A DNA stretch of 64,000 nt from Bacteroidia bacterium. GTDB lineage: Bacteria; Bacteroidota; Bacteroidia; Chitinophagales; Chitinophagaceae. Location: the NCBI GenBank assembly GCA_030429205.1, contig JAUICZ010000002.1, positions 335,249-399,248 on the forward strand. Direction: 5' to 3'. This document shows positions 1 to 7,903 of the stretch, in pieces. A program made the position numbers and the translations under genes. Below the pieces are notes generated by a model. That model was not told the origin of the DNA. It saw only the letters and a list, made by a program, of their open reading frames with translations, and did not search any database. The first letter of the stretch is position 1; each line of letters begins with the position of its first letter.

Positions 1-65
1 AATCATAATTGAATTTATGAAATGATGTAGAAAGCACTGTTTAAGCTTTGATTAAAAACACAAAA

Positions 66-93
66 GGGCGCGGTCGCGCGCGCAACCGCGCCT
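66..93. repeat. GC-rich palindromic element, copy 1
   Basis: A run of alternating G and C with arms GGCGCGGT (67-74) and ACCGCGCC (85-92) forms an 8-bp stem in an AT-rich surrounding. The same element recurs near 2824, 3323, 4352 and 4537, always on the same strand and usually preceded by CACAAAAGG and followed by CCTGTT. Positions 1-322 hold no gene that I can support, only this and the next two hairpins. Confidence 0.8.
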
Positions 94-165
94 GTTGCTC
101 CATACAAAGGCACATGTTCTACAGGTGGGCAGCGCAGTAGCACTACAGGCACGTCAGGGCGGCAA

Positions 166-193
166 CCGACAATTATGAAGCTTTAATTGTCGG
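166..193. terminator. 10-bp hairpin followed by a T-rich run
   Basis: Arms CCGACAATTA (166-175) and TAATTGTCGG (184-193) pair perfectly around an 8-nt loop and are followed by CGGTTTTCTTT on the plus strand. It looks like a Rho-independent terminator for whatever lies upstream of the window. It could also be part of the interspersed repeats here. Confidence 0.5.
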
Positions 194-269
194 CGGTTTT
201 CTTTGCCTCTTTCTTTTGAAGTAAAAAGAAAGAGGGATAAGACAAATAAAACAATACTCATTTCGCGAG

Positions 270-293
270 ATGCTGAATCTAGTCCAGCATGAC
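270..293. repeat. Interspersed hairpin repeat (ATGCTGAA family), copy 1
   Basis: ATGCTGAA and a one-mismatch partner ending CAGCAT form a short hairpin followed by GACCGTGTGG. Further copies are at 3400, 4247 (split) and 63776. On the reverse strand the repeat reads as HAGLDSAS/HAELDSAS, which creates spurious short ORFs. Confidence 0.75.
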
Positions 294-322
294 CGTGTGG
301 TGTGAAAGGGCGCTCATGTTTA

Positions 323-916
323 TCAATTAACCTTCTTTCCATTTTGATAGTAATCTTTTGATTTAGCCTCACCTTTACTGTTGTAGTATATTCTCATCCC
401 ATGCCACTTATTGTTTTTATATTCCTGTGTTGTAACGATTGAACCATCTTCTCTATAATTGGTACATTTCCCGTTCCTTTTTCCGCCAACATAATCACAC
501 TTTTGAGACACCCTACCATTTGAACGATAATCAATAACAGTACCTTCAAGTACATTATTGACGTATGGGCTTTCTCTACGAGGTTTCCCATTTTCTTTAC
601 GATAACTAACACACAATCCATTCTTTTTACCAAAATCAAATATTGTTTTTTTGGTAATTATGCCATCACTTAAGTCATACCAGACACCATGTTTAACCCA
701 GTTTCCATTATTTTTTATATATAAACCTCTTGAGTTTGGTGTTTTATTTATTCTAAAGGTATTCCCCTTTTTATCACTAAACTCTAACCTATCTTCTGAG
801 CCTTTAACATCGTAAAATTCAACTTCCATTTTAAAAGGGTCAACATTAGACTCCTGACCTGTTGCTACAAAAGCACATATTGTTAGTACAAATACCGTCA
901 AAAAAAAATGTTTCAT
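323..916 (-). CDS. Secreted MORN-repeat (YwqK-like) protein
   Basis: The protein starts with a hydrophobic signal peptide (KHFFLTVFVLTICAFVATG) and is therefore exported. Its second half carries at least four repeats of the MORN_2 type seen in YwqK-family proteins, with recognisable pieces such as HGVWYD, NGLCVSYRKENG, EGTVIDYRSNG, NGKCTNYREDG and HGMRIYYNSKG. Such repeats form beta-hairpin strips; the YwqK family is often labelled antitoxin, but nothing here supports a toxin partner. I chose the ATG at 916; an in-frame ATG at 922 adds two residues. It diverges from cassette A and may be unrelated to it. The family assignment is good, the cellular role unknown. Confidence 0.75.
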   Translation of the reverse strand: MKHFFLTVFVLTICAFVATGQESNVDPFKMEVEFYDVKGSEDRLEFSDKKGNTFRINKTPNSRGLYIKNNGNWVKHGVWYDLSDGIITKKTIFDFGKKNGLCVSYRKENGKPRRESPYVNNVLEGTVIDYRSNGRVSQKCDYVGGKRNGKCTNYREDGSIVTTQEYKNNKWHGMRIYYNSKGEAKSKDYYQNGKKVN

Positions 917-1050
917 GATCATAGTTTTTGGTTAATGTAAAATTGAAAATAAAAGCTCTTTTATAACAGAAGAAAATCACTGTTAATGAATTAATACTAC
1001 AAACAGTATTTAAGTAGTTGAATCCCAAAAATTTATTATTTCACATTCTA

Positions 1051-1181
1051 AATTATTTGTTGTAATATTGTTGTCGTAATTCCTCATGCCTTTAAGCAGG
1101 CATCTAAACAATAGCTTATCACGTTGCGCCTGCAATGTTCAACCCACCAGGCTTTGTTTCATTTTATTAAACCGACGATCA
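1051..1181 (+). promoter_or_regulatory. Conserved leader of cassette A with ATGCCT/AGGCAT hairpin
   Basis: This non-coding stretch is clearly homologous to 60101-60275 in front of cassette B. Shared blocks are the TTGTAATATTG run, a hairpin (ATGCCT 1086-1091, AGGCAT 1098-1103), CTAAACAATAGCTT, ATCACGTTG and GGCAATG/TGCAATG. Conservation outside the genes suggests a cis-acting role, such as promoter, operator or mobile-element end. I see no standard TTG-N20-TAnnTTTG promoter in it. The region between 917 and 1050 shows nothing I can name. Confidence 0.55.
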
Positions 1182-1397
1182 ATGTCGCCTGAACAGCAGC
1201 CCATACACCCGTTTTGGAAGAGCGAAGCTTTTAAGCAGATACTACTGCGTGTGCAACAAAGAGCACAGCGCAAACAACAACCCGACATACCCAAAACAAC
1301 AGAAGAGGTGCTGCAAATGGCCGACGACTATCTCGAACAATTTTTCAAGAACAAAAACCATGGAAGACAAAACGAAGAAGACCCTGCAATGGATTGA
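1182..1397 (+). CDS. Cassette small protein A (71 aa), translationally coupled to the DUF3987-like gene
   Basis: A small hydrophilic protein of unknown function. It is supported by a homologue at 60276-60455: both begin MS-x-EQ, then HPFW, SEAFK, IL and QRA-x-RKQQ, with the rest diverged. I chose the ATG at 1182 because the homology starts there; the in-frame upstream extension to 1086 runs through the conserved leader. It overlaps the next gene by 38 nt (1360-1397), whereas copy B ends in an ATGA overlap. The length difference is explained by two extra A residues just before the second gene's start. The constant position suggests that it works with the ATPase, as an adaptor or regulator. That is inference. 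Confidence 0.65.
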   Translation: MSPEQQPIHPFWKSEAFKQILLRVQQRAQRKQQPDIPKTTEEVLQMADDYLEQFFKNKNHGRQNEEDPAMD

Positions 1398-2814
1398 CGG
1401 CATCATGTACCGGATAGACCCGGAAGGTAACAGAACACCTTACAATTTTGATGAAGAACCTAAACCACCACCCAAAGAAACCGAGCCCGAATCTGAAGAC
1501 AACGGCTACCGCGCCTTCTCTAACAAAGTATATAATACCCTACCCGACCTGTTGCGCCTGCCCTGCGAACGCTTTAGCGATGGTGCTGAAAAAGAGCTGT
1601 TTCTTGTAGGGGCGCTGGGTGTCATCAGTGGTATGATGCCCCACTACACAGGCAATTACTTTGGCAGCAGCGTAGGCACCAATTTGTATTGCTTTGTTAT
1701 AGGCAACTATGGCACAGGCAAGGGCGCGCTGAAGTGGGCACACATGCTGGGCAACGCCACCCACCAAAACAGGCTGAAGGCTGCGGAACAAGATGCAGAA
1801 CGCTACCGCAGAGAGAAACTGCATTATAACAAGCAGATCAACCTGTTCAACAAAGGGCAAACCGATGACACACCTAAAGAGCCCACCCCGCCCAGGCATT
1901 TAAAACTCTTTATACCTGCTAACACCACGAAAACAGCGGTGATGCAATTGCTGGAAGAGAACGGCGGCAGGGGCATTATTTTTGAAACAGAGGGCGATAC
2001 ACTGGCAGATATGCTGAAGCAGGATTACGGCAACTTCAGCGATATACTGCGCAAGGCGTATCATCACGAAGCCATCAGTTTCTTTCGCCGGGCAAACAAC
2101 GAGGACGTTACCGTGAACGACCCCGCACTATCGGTAGTGCTCAGCGGTACTTACGATCAGTTGGTGAAGCTGATACCCAGTATAGAGAACGGACTGTACA
2201 GCCGCTTTATGTTTTACATACTGCATGGCAGCAGCGAGTTTCGCGATCCTTTCGAGCAAAACACATCGGCACATAGTTATCATATAGAACAGTATGCCCA
2301 ACAGTTGGCTGCCTTATATGAGTTGCTGAACAGTCAACAAACCAACAAACAGTTTCTGCTCACAGAATCGCAAATGAAAAAGTTTGTAACCCATTTTAAA
2401 TATGTAAAAGAATGGACACAAGAAACCGTGAGCGAAGAGCTGGACGGTAGTGTGAACCGTATGGCACTAATGGCGTATCGTATAGCTATGATACTGACCA
2501 TGCTGCGCGAATATGGCAAAGACAGCGAACTGAAACAGCCCGCATACACTTGTACCGATGCAGACCTTCAAAACGCGCTGGACATTATAGATGTACTGAG
2601 CTACTATGCTACCGATGTGTATGAATACCTGAACAAGAATGGCATTAAAAGAAACAACGGTACGGTAAAACCACTCAGCGATGACGAACTGAAACTCATC
2701 ATCAACTACCGTAAAGAAGGGATGAGCCATAAGAAGATAGCCATAGAAGTATTGGGAAATGTGAATGCACACCAAAGGGTAAAACGCACTTTGAAGAAGT
2801 ACGGCATGCAATAG
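1360..2814 (+). CDS. DUF3987-like P-loop ATPase with C-terminal helix-turn-helix, cassette A
   Basis: 484 aa from the ATG at 1360; the longer frame from a GTG at 1249 is rejected because homology to copy B begins at the N-terminal block KKTLQWIDGIMYRID. A Walker A loop GNYGTGKG lies at residues 115-122 and a Walker B-like IIFETEGD near 206-213. These are followed by a segment (about 220-300) with DILRKA, FFRRANNED, SGTYDQL and YSRFMFY that resembles DUF3987 (YfjI-like) proteins, known from prophages and as helicase-like halves of primases. The last 45 residues look like a helix-turn-helix. There is no N-terminal primase domain. It is visibly more GC-rich than the core genes. Role unknown; replication or defence are possible. 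Confidence 0.65.
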   Translation: MEDKTKKTLQWIDGIMYRIDPEGNRTPYNFDEEPKPPPKETEPESEDNGYRAFSNKVYNTLPDLLRLPCERFSDGAEKELFLVGALGVISGMMPHYTGNYFGSSVGTNLYCFVIGNYGTGKGALKWAHMLGNATHQNRLKAAEQDAERYRREKLHYNKQINLFNKGQTDDTPKEPTPPRHLKLFIPANTTKTAVMQLLEENGGRGIIFETEGDTLADMLKQDYGNFSDILRKAYHHEAISFFRRANNEDVTVNDPALSVVLSGTYDQLVKLIPSIENGLYSRFMFYILHGSSEFRDPFEQNTSAHSYHIEQYAQQLAALYELLNSQQTNKQFLLTESQMKKFVTHFKYVKEWTQETVSEELDGSVNRMALMAYRIAMILTMLREYGKDSELKQPAYTCTDADLQNALDIIDVLSYYATDVYEYLNKNGIKRNNGTVKPLSDDELKLIINYRKEGMSHKKIAIEVLGNVNAHQRVKRTLKKYGMQ

Positions 2815-2823
2815 AAAAAGGGT

Positions 2824-2847
2824 GCGGGTGCGCGCGCACCCGCGCCT
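2824..2847. repeat. GC-rich palindromic element, copy 2, directly after cassette A
   Basis: Positions 2824-2843 are a perfect 20-bp palindrome (GCGGGTGCGC and its complement). It sits 9 bp after the stop of the ATPase gene and is a variant of the element at 66. It may terminate transcription, but no clear T-run follows. Confidence 0.75.
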
Positions 2848-2875
2848 ATTCTGAAAACTTAAAAACAAAAACACC

Positions 2876-3307
2876 ATGTTATTAAAACCACTACAACAGT
2901 TTATATGCGACGGCTGCGGTGCCGTAATACAACAACCGCAACATGCAGAGATACTCTGGACCATGGAGGCTGCCCCCGAAGACTATCCGCACGATTACTG
3001 GTATTACAACTATAAGCTGGTACATAAAAGGTATAAGTCGCCATATGGTACTATAGGCTGCGGACTGGGCGACCAGCTATGTAATAATGATATAGAGACC
3101 TTTCTGGAGTTGTTCTTATTAGATCCTGAGTGTAAAGACATCTCAGAATTTCAGGAGCTGATGCACCGGCTGACCATCCCCTACTTTGAAGAAGCCAAGC
3201 TATATATGGCAGCAGCAATAAAAGACATGGACATGCTGAAAGAACTCTGCGGCGGCTTTACCAATGCCAAATTCTTTAAAAAGGTAATAGAACTATATGG
3301 CGGGTAG
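2876..3307 (+). CDS. Orphan protein with N-terminal CxxC, cassette A cargo
   Basis: 143 aa, not recognised. The N-terminus reads FICDGCGAVI, a CxxC knuckle that could bind one side of a zinc site; other cysteines occur near residues 62, 69, 87 and 123. There is no signal peptide and no membrane segment. The C-terminal half is helical and acidic. It follows the DUF3987-like gene by 61 bp on the same strand with only the GC palindrome between, so it may be co-transcribed. No homologue follows cassette B, where an unrelated membrane protein sits instead. Confidence 0.6.
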   Translation: MLLKPLQQFICDGCGAVIQQPQHAEILWTMEAAPEDYPHDYWYYNYKLVHKRYKSPYGTIGCGLGDQLCNNDIETFLELFLLDPECKDISEFQELMHRLTIPYFEEAKLYMAAAIKDMDMLKELCGGFTNAKFFKKVIELYGG

Positions 3308-3322
3308 TATACTGATACAGGT

Positions 3323-3347
3323 AGCGGGAGCGTGCGCGACCGCGCCT
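3323..3347. repeat. GC-rich palindromic element, copy 3 (degenerate)
   Basis: GCGGGAGCG and CGACCGCGCC flank a GTGCG core, an imperfect version of the elements at 66 and 4537. It ends in the shared CGCGCCTGTTT. It lies between the convergent ends of the 143-aa gene and the zinc-finger gene. Confidence 0.65.
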
Positions 3348-3355
3348 GTTTATAC

Positions 3356-4180
3356 TTACTTGTTTCCTGATCTAGCTTTAATAGTACTTGTATCTCTAGA
3401 TGCTGAATCAAGTTCAGCATGACTGTTTGGTTTAGGCATAGTTTGTTGTTCTAATATTACTCTATACGGTTTATTATCATCAGTAAAAAACCATTTATCA
3501 ATATATGGAATAAGAGAAATCAACAAAGCCAGTAAAGCTATAATAAGAGGAGCAGTAAAGAACTTATTTTCTTTATGAAGCTTTTGTACTTCTATTTCAT
3601 GTTTATCTGCAATAAGGCAAGCATTTCCATATTCTATCATAGAGTCTACATATTTTAAGCTCTCATCAAAGTTATACTGTCGAATCATTTTATCTTTGTA
3701 AGGAAGCATATGGTAATTTACAGTCATGATAAAATCTATAACTTGAGATTTCAAGCTATAAACAAAAGTTACCTGCTCTGAAGTTTTTTTAATCTTTCTG
3801 ACTTGCTCTATAGCATTCATTATGTATACATCTAAAAAATATTCTGGAGTATAAGGCCGAAGTTTACCCTCAGATACTATTTCTACAAAGATCACATACA
3901 GCTTATTATCTTTTTTAGATTTTTTGCATACAACATTAATATCTTTTGCACTTATACTCTTGATAATACCAATGTCATATTCTATATCATACTCTGAAAT
4001 ATCAACAATGGGTTCAGAGTCTTTATTATCATACTCAGCATTCTTTATACCTGGAGGTATATTTATCATACCAGCTCCACCACAAGCAAGACAATGCTTA
4101 TAGTTGCTTTTATTCTTACTATCATACTTCTCAACTAATTTCACTCCAGTTCCACCACAATACACACAATATTCTCCCAT
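3356..4180 (-). CDS. DnaJ-type zinc-finger protein with C-terminal membrane helix
   Basis: 274 aa. The N-terminus holds two CxxCGGxG units (CVYCGGTG at residues 5-12 and CLACGGAG at about 31-38), the cysteine-rich motif of the DnaJ central domain, here without J or substrate-binding domains. A hydrophilic middle of about 160 residues follows, then one membrane helix (PLIIALLALLISLIPYI, about 213-229). The last residues, HAELDSASRD and on, are encoded by a copy of the interspersed repeat at 3400-3423. The native C-terminus has therefore probably been replaced or extended by repeat sequence. Specific function unknown. Confidence 0.6.
   Translation of the reverse strand: MGEYCVYCGGTGVKLVEKYDSKNKSNYKHCLACGGAGMINIPPGIKNAEYDNKDSEPIVDISEYDIEYDIGIIKSISAKDINVVCKKSKKDNKLYVIFVEIVSEGKLRPYTPEYFLDVYIMNAIEQVRKIKKTSEQVTFVYSLKSQVIDFIMTVNYHMLPYKDKMIRQYNFDESLKYVDSMIEYGNACLIADKHEIEVQKLHKENKFFTAPLIIALLALLISLIPYIDKWFFTDDNKPYRVILEQQTMPKPNSHAELDSASRDTSTIKARSGNK
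3400..3423. repeat. Interspersed hairpin repeat (ATGCTGAA family), copy 2, inside a gene end
   Basis: ATGCTGAA and TTCAGCAT pair perfectly around TCAAG, followed by GAC. It lies in frame within the 3' end of the zinc-finger gene, giving HAELDSAS on the reverse strand. Confidence 0.8.
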
Positions 4181-4246
4181 GAATTAAAGTTAGATAAATC
4201 TATCTTATTAACATACGTAAAATCACCCTACCTCCCATTCCGCTAG

Positions 4247-4320
4247 ATGCTGAATTGCGAAGCACTCATAGAGACAAGTAAAAAGATATTGTGAACGAGA
4301 TAATCAAGTTCAGCATGACC
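4247..4320. repeat. Interspersed hairpin repeat, copy 3, split by 48 nt
   Basis: The left arm ATGCTGAAT (4247-4255) and the right part TCAAGTTCAGCATGACC (4304-4320) are those of the repeat at 3400 and 63776, but 48 nt (4256-4303) lie between them. The whole gap 4181-4672 contains only repeats; ORFs across it read repeat sequence and are not genes. Confidence 0.6.
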
Positions 4321-4351
4321 ATGTGGTTGTACGTATTTACAAACACACAAA

Positions 4352-4380
4352 AGGGCGCGGTCGCGCGCGCTCCCGCTCCT
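4352..4380. repeat. GC-rich palindromic element, copy 4
   Basis: This copy shares the left side of copies 1 and 5 exactly (AAGGGCGCGGTCGCGCGCGC), with the right side diverged to TCCCGCTCCT. It is preceded by ACACACAA as in the others. Confidence 0.75.
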
Positions 4381-4391
4381 CCCTGCACGTT

Positions 4392-4506
4392 CGTCATTAC
4401 GAGGAGTCCTGTAGCGCAAGGACGACGTGGTAATCTCGTCATAATACATGTGGTTACAAGATTGCTTCATACATAACACTGTAAGCGTTACTCCCTCGCA
4501 ATGACG
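4392..4506. repeat. Long inverted-repeat element (CGTCATTGCGAGGAG type)
   Basis: The arms are CGTCATTACGAGGAGT (4392-4407) and its near-complement ending CTCGCAATGACG (to 4506), with internal blocks GTGGTAATCTCGTC and GGTTACAAGATTGCTTC. The right half recurs at 63910-63949. Similar repeats are dispersed in many bacterial genomes; no protein is encoded. Confidence 0.7.
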
Positions 4507-4536
4507 GGTAGAGTATAAAGCGTACAAATACACAAA

Positions 4537-4567
4537 AGGGCGCGGTCGCGCGCGCAACCGCTCCTGT
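4537..4567. repeat. GC-rich palindromic element, copy 5
   Basis: This copy is almost identical to copy 1 over AAAAGGGCGCGGTCGCGCGC and the following GCAACCG, then CTCCTGTT. It is the last copy before the core region; I see none between 4.6 and 64 kb. Confidence 0.8.
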
Positions 4568-4643
4568 TTTGGCTACCCGATAGCACCCTGCCATTTTTAC
4601 GGCTTTAACCTATCATTATCATGGATAAGCCATAGAAACACCT

Positions 4644-4651
4644 TATCTTTG
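4644..4651 (+). promoter_or_regulatory. Possible -7 box for the miaB operon
   Basis: TATCTTTG matches the Bacteroidota -7 consensus TAnnTTTG and sits 21 bp before the miaB start. I do not see a convincing TTG 17-23 bp upstream, so this is a half-site call. Confidence 0.4.
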
Positions 4652-4672
4652 CGCACTACGTAATCGGTAAAT

Positions 4673-6100
4673 ATGGCAGACATCATAGAAAAAGTGATTG
4701 ATGAAACACAGCAGGGAGCAGCATATCAGCCCTTTGCAAACGACCCTAATTCGTATAAAAAGAAATTCTATATAGAGAGCTATGGCTGCCAGATGAACTT
4801 CAGCGATAGCGAGATCGTGGCATCTATCCTCAACGAAGAGGGTTTTGGCGCTACAGGTAATTATACAGAGGCAGACCTTGTACTCATCAACACCTGTTCC
4901 ATCCGCGAGAAGGCAGAGCAAACTGTGCGTAACAGGCTAAAAGCCTTCCGCCAGGTGAAGGAGGAAAAACCGGGTATGCTCATTGGCGTATTGGGTTGTA
5001 TGGCAGAGCGTTTAAAAGCTAAGTTCTTAGAAGAAGAAAAGCTGGTAGATATAGTGGTAGGTCCTGATGCTTACCGTAGCCTGCCGGGTTTGGTGCAAGA
5101 GGCAGATACGGGTCAGAAATCGGTAAACGTATTATTGAGCCGCGAGGAGACTTATGCAGACATTTCTCCCGTACGTTTAGACAGTAACGGAGTGACGGCA
5201 TTTGTGAGCATCATGCGTGGTTGTAACAATATGTGTACGTTCTGCGTGGTACCATTCACTCGTGGTCGTGAGCGTAGCCGCGATGCACAGAGCATCGTTA
5301 ATGAGTGTCAGCAATTATTCGACAATGGTTATCGCGAGGTGACGTTATTGGGTCAGAATGTAGATAGCTACTACCATACCGAAGCTGATGCCGATGGTAA
5401 CCTTAACGAGGTGACTTTTGCCAAGCTGTTAGAGATGTGTGCGCAGGTTTCTCCCCTGTTGCGTGTACGCTTCAGCACATCACACCCTAAGGATATTACG
5501 GATGATGTACTGCACACCATGGCGAAGTACAATAACATTTGCGAGTATATACACCTGCCGGTACAAAGTGGTAACACCCGGGTACTGCAGTTGATGAACA
5601 GAACTTATACCCGCGAGTGGTATTTGAGTAAGGTAAAACGCATTCGTGAGATCATGCCCGACTGTGGATTGAGTACCGATGTCATCAGTGGTTTTTGTAC
5701 AGAAACAGAAGAAGAGCACCAGGAAACGCTGGACCTGATGGAGCAATGCCGTTTCGATATGGCTTATATGTTCTCTTACAGTGAGCGCCCGGGTACTTTG
5801 GCAGCTCGCCGTTACGAAGATGATGTGCCTGAAGATGTAAAGAAGCGCAGACTGACAGAGATCATCAAACTGCAAAACGGACACAGTGCAGAGAGCTATA
5901 AAAACGATATCGGTAAAACATTCGAAGTACTGATAGAAGGTAACAGTAAAAAAAGTGACGATGACTGGTGTGGCAGAAACAGCCAGAACAAAATGGTCGT
6001 GTTCCCCAAAGGCACACACGATTTACATAAAGGAGACTATTGTACCGTTAAGGTGAACGATGCTACATCGGCTACTTTGATAGGCGAGATAGTTGCTTAA
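4673..6100 (+). CDS. miaB: tRNA-2-methylthio-N6-dimethylallyladenosine synthase MiaB
   Basis: This radical-SAM methylthiotransferase converts i6A37 to ms2i6A37 in tRNAs that read U-starting codons. The 475-aa protein has the expected order. An N-terminal MTTase domain begins at YGCQMN with Cys39 and later cysteines in NTCSIRE and LGCMAE. The radical-SAM CxxxCxxC is at Cys184, Cys188 and Cys191 (CNNMCTFC). A C-terminal TRAM region follows. Length is typical. It is the first gene of a plus-strand run that continues 10 bp later with a sigma-54 activator. Confidence 0.97.
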   Translation: MADIIEKVIDETQQGAAYQPFANDPNSYKKKFYIESYGCQMNFSDSEIVASILNEEGFGATGNYTEADLVLINTCSIREKAEQTVRNRLKAFRQVKEEKPGMLIGVLGCMAERLKAKFLEEEKLVDIVVGPDAYRSLPGLVQEADTGQKSVNVLLSREETYADISPVRLDSNGVTAFVSIMRGCNNMCTFCVVPFTRGRERSRDAQSIVNECQQLFDNGYREVTLLGQNVDSYYHTEADADGNLNEVTFAKLLEMCAQVSPLLRVRFSTSHPKDITDDVLHTMAKYNNICEYIHLPVQSGNTRVLQLMNRTYTREWYLSKVKRIREIMPDCGLSTDVISGFCTETEEEHQETLDLMEQCRFDMAYMFSYSERPGTLAARRYEDDVPEDVKKRRLTEIIKLQNGHSAESYKNDIGKTFEVLIEGNSKKSDDDWCGRNSQNKMVVFPKGTHDLHKGDYCTVKVNDATSATLIGEIVA

Positions 6101-6110
6101 GAACTAGAAC

Positions 6111-7373
6111 ATGGAATTACAAAGCATAAAGAACAGGTTTGGCATTATTGGTAATTCAGAGGCATTGAACCATGCCCTGAGCACTGCCGCACAGGTAGCC
6201 AATACAGACCTTTCTGTACTTATTGCGGGCGAAAGCGGTGTAGGTAAAGAGGCCTTCTCCAACATCATCCACGCATTATCATCCAGAAAACACAATTCGT
6301 TTATCGCAGTAAACTGTGGTGCCATACCGGAGGGGACAATCGATAGTGAACTTTTTGGTCACGAGAAAGGCGCATTTACAGGAGCGGTAGATAGCCGTAA
6401 AGGTTATTTTGAAACGGTGAACGGAGGTACCATCTTCTTAGATGAGATAGGCGAAATGCCTTTGGGTACACAAGCAAGATTACTAAGGGTTTTAGAAAGT
6501 GGTGAGTTCATTCGTGTAGGATCTTCTAAAGTGCAAAAGACAGATGTGCGTGTTATTGCGGCTACCAACAAAGATTTGTTAGAGCTGGCACAGGCAGGTA
6601 AGTTCAGAGAAGACCTTTACTATCGTTTGAGCACAGTACCTATACGTGTACCGGCACTTAGAGACAGAAGAGAAGACATTCCCCTACTCTTCCGTAAATT
6701 CTCCAGCGACTTTGCAGAGAAGTATCGCACCAACTCTATACACTTATCTCCCGAAGCGCAACAACTGCTCACGAGCTACCCTTGGAATGGTAATGTGCGT
6801 GAGTTAAAGAATATAGCAGAGCAAATATCTGTGTTAAGTACCGACAGGGAATTATCAGCAGAAACGCTGCATGGCTTTTTACCCGGTGGTCAGCAATCAA
6901 GGAGTTTAGCCGTAATACCATCAGCAGGTATACCCATGCCCAGCCCCACAGCATCATCTGGCAATAATGAGTATAATGGTAATACTGAAAGGGAAATACT
7001 CTACAAACTATTCTTCGACCTGAAGAAAGACCTGAACGAGATGAAGCAAATGTTGTATGAGCTGACCAACGGCGGTGGTACATATACCCCTGCTCCATCG
7101 CGAGAGCAAGACTACCCTTCTTACAATGTACCGGACGCGGGAGCGGCACAACCATACCCTCCTTCATCTACCCAACCTGTTGTGATACATCCTGATGGCA
7201 TGGCGCAACACGAAGATGTTGAAGAATCTTTATTTCTGGCAGACAGAGAGAAGGAGTTCATCATTAAAGCCCTGCAAAAACACAAAGGGCGCAGGCGCGA
7301 TGCTGCCAGTGAGTTGGGTATATCCGAAAGAACCTTGTACAGAAAAATTAAAGAATACGATATAAGCGAGTAA
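6111..7373 (+). CDS. Sigma-54-dependent transcriptional activator (no receiver domain)
   Basis: A 420-aa AAA+ activator that remodels sigma-54 RNA polymerase. Walker A GESGVGKE is at residues 40-47, the sigma-54 contact loop GAFTGA at 87-92 and Walker B GGTIFLDE at 106-113. A Fis-type helix-turn-helix occupies the last 45 residues (RRRDAASELGISERTLYRK). The protein starts directly with the AAA+ domain, so there is no receiver or PAS sensor. A proline-rich linker lies around 280-370. It is 10 bp downstream of miaB and 8 bp upstream of lptE. Target genes cannot be read from the window. Confidence 0.93.
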   Translation: MELQSIKNRFGIIGNSEALNHALSTAAQVANTDLSVLIAGESGVGKEAFSNIIHALSSRKHNSFIAVNCGAIPEGTIDSELFGHEKGAFTGAVDSRKGYFETVNGGTIFLDEIGEMPLGTQARLLRVLESGEFIRVGSSKVQKTDVRVIAATNKDLLELAQAGKFREDLYYRLSTVPIRVPALRDRREDIPLLFRKFSSDFAEKYRTNSIHLSPEAQQLLTSYPWNGNVRELKNIAEQISVLSTDRELSAETLHGFLPGGQQSRSLAVIPSAGIPMPSPTASSGNNEYNGNTEREILYKLFFDLKKDLNEMKQMLYELTNGGGTYTPAPSREQDYPSYNVPDAGAAQPYPPSSTQPVVIHPDGMAQHEDVEESLFLADREKEFIIKALQKHKGRRRDAASELGISERTLYRKIKEYDISE

Positions 7374-7381
7374 ATTTGAGC

Positions 7382-7885
7382 ATGGCATTCAGAGCATTAT
7401 TATTTTTCATACCTGCATTGATACTTACCCTGTCGGGCTGTGGCGTATATAGTTTTACGGGTGCCAGTATCGATGGTAAGAACATCAACATCCATACGTT
7501 GGATAACAAGGCTCGTAATGTGGTGCCAACACTTAGTCCGTCGCTTACCTCTAAGATCCGTTCGCGCATTTTATCGCAAACAGGTTTAGCGCCTGTAAAT
7601 AGCGAAGATGCCGACTACGATATTTCAGGAGCGATAACGGCGTATAATGTAACCGTAACAGGTGTACAAAACACACAAACAGCCAGCACCAACAGGCTGA
7701 CCATAGCAATACAAATCAAGTTTCAGAACAGACTAGACGATAAAGCAGGCTTTACAGAAACGTTCAGCCGTTTTGCAGACTTTCCTGCTACACAAACACT
7801 ACAAAGTGCAGAAGCAGGGTTAATAGAGGAAATAGGCGACCAGCTTGCTAATGACATTTTTAATAAAGCATTCGTAAATTGGTAG
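7382..7885 (+). CDS. lptE: LptE-like LPS-assembly outer-membrane lipoprotein
   Basis: 167 aa with a lipoprotein signal ending in the lipobox LSGC (mature Cys about residue 20), followed by GVYSFTGASI as is usual in Bacteroidota LptE-like proteins. LptE plugs the LptD barrel that inserts lipopolysaccharide into the outer membrane. I chose the ATG at 7382 over the TTG two codons earlier. Its place after the sigma-54 activator and before secG fits the gene order common in this phylum. The sequence is weakly conserved, so the name rests on lipobox, size and context. Confidence 0.8.
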   Translation: MAFRALLFFIPALILTLSGCGVYSFTGASIDGKNINIHTLDNKARNVVPTLSPSLTSKIRSRILSQTGLAPVNSEDADYDISGAITAYNVTVTGVQNTQTASTNRLTIAIQIKFQNRLDDKAGFTETFSRFADFPATQTLQSAEAGLIEEIGDQLANDIFNKAFVNW

Positions 7886-7903
7886 TAACTTAGGGGGTTC
7901 GTA

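Noticed and set aside
154..372. A 72-codon reverse frame overlapping the end of the MORN-repeat gene
   Set aside because: It reads hairpin repeat sequence (HAGLDSAS) and runs antisense into the MORN gene's 3' end.
1182..2814. Small ORF plus ATPase as one gene broken by a frameshift
   Set aside because: Copy B keeps the same two-frame arrangement with a clean ATGA overlap, so the arrangement is native rather than a sequencing error or decay.
4243..4557. A 104-codon reverse-strand frame and a 61-codon forward frame in the 4.2-4.6 kb gap
   Set aside because: Both translate dispersed repeats (HAELD, GC palindromes, CGTCATTGCGAGGAG element); no signal or homology beyond repeat sequence.
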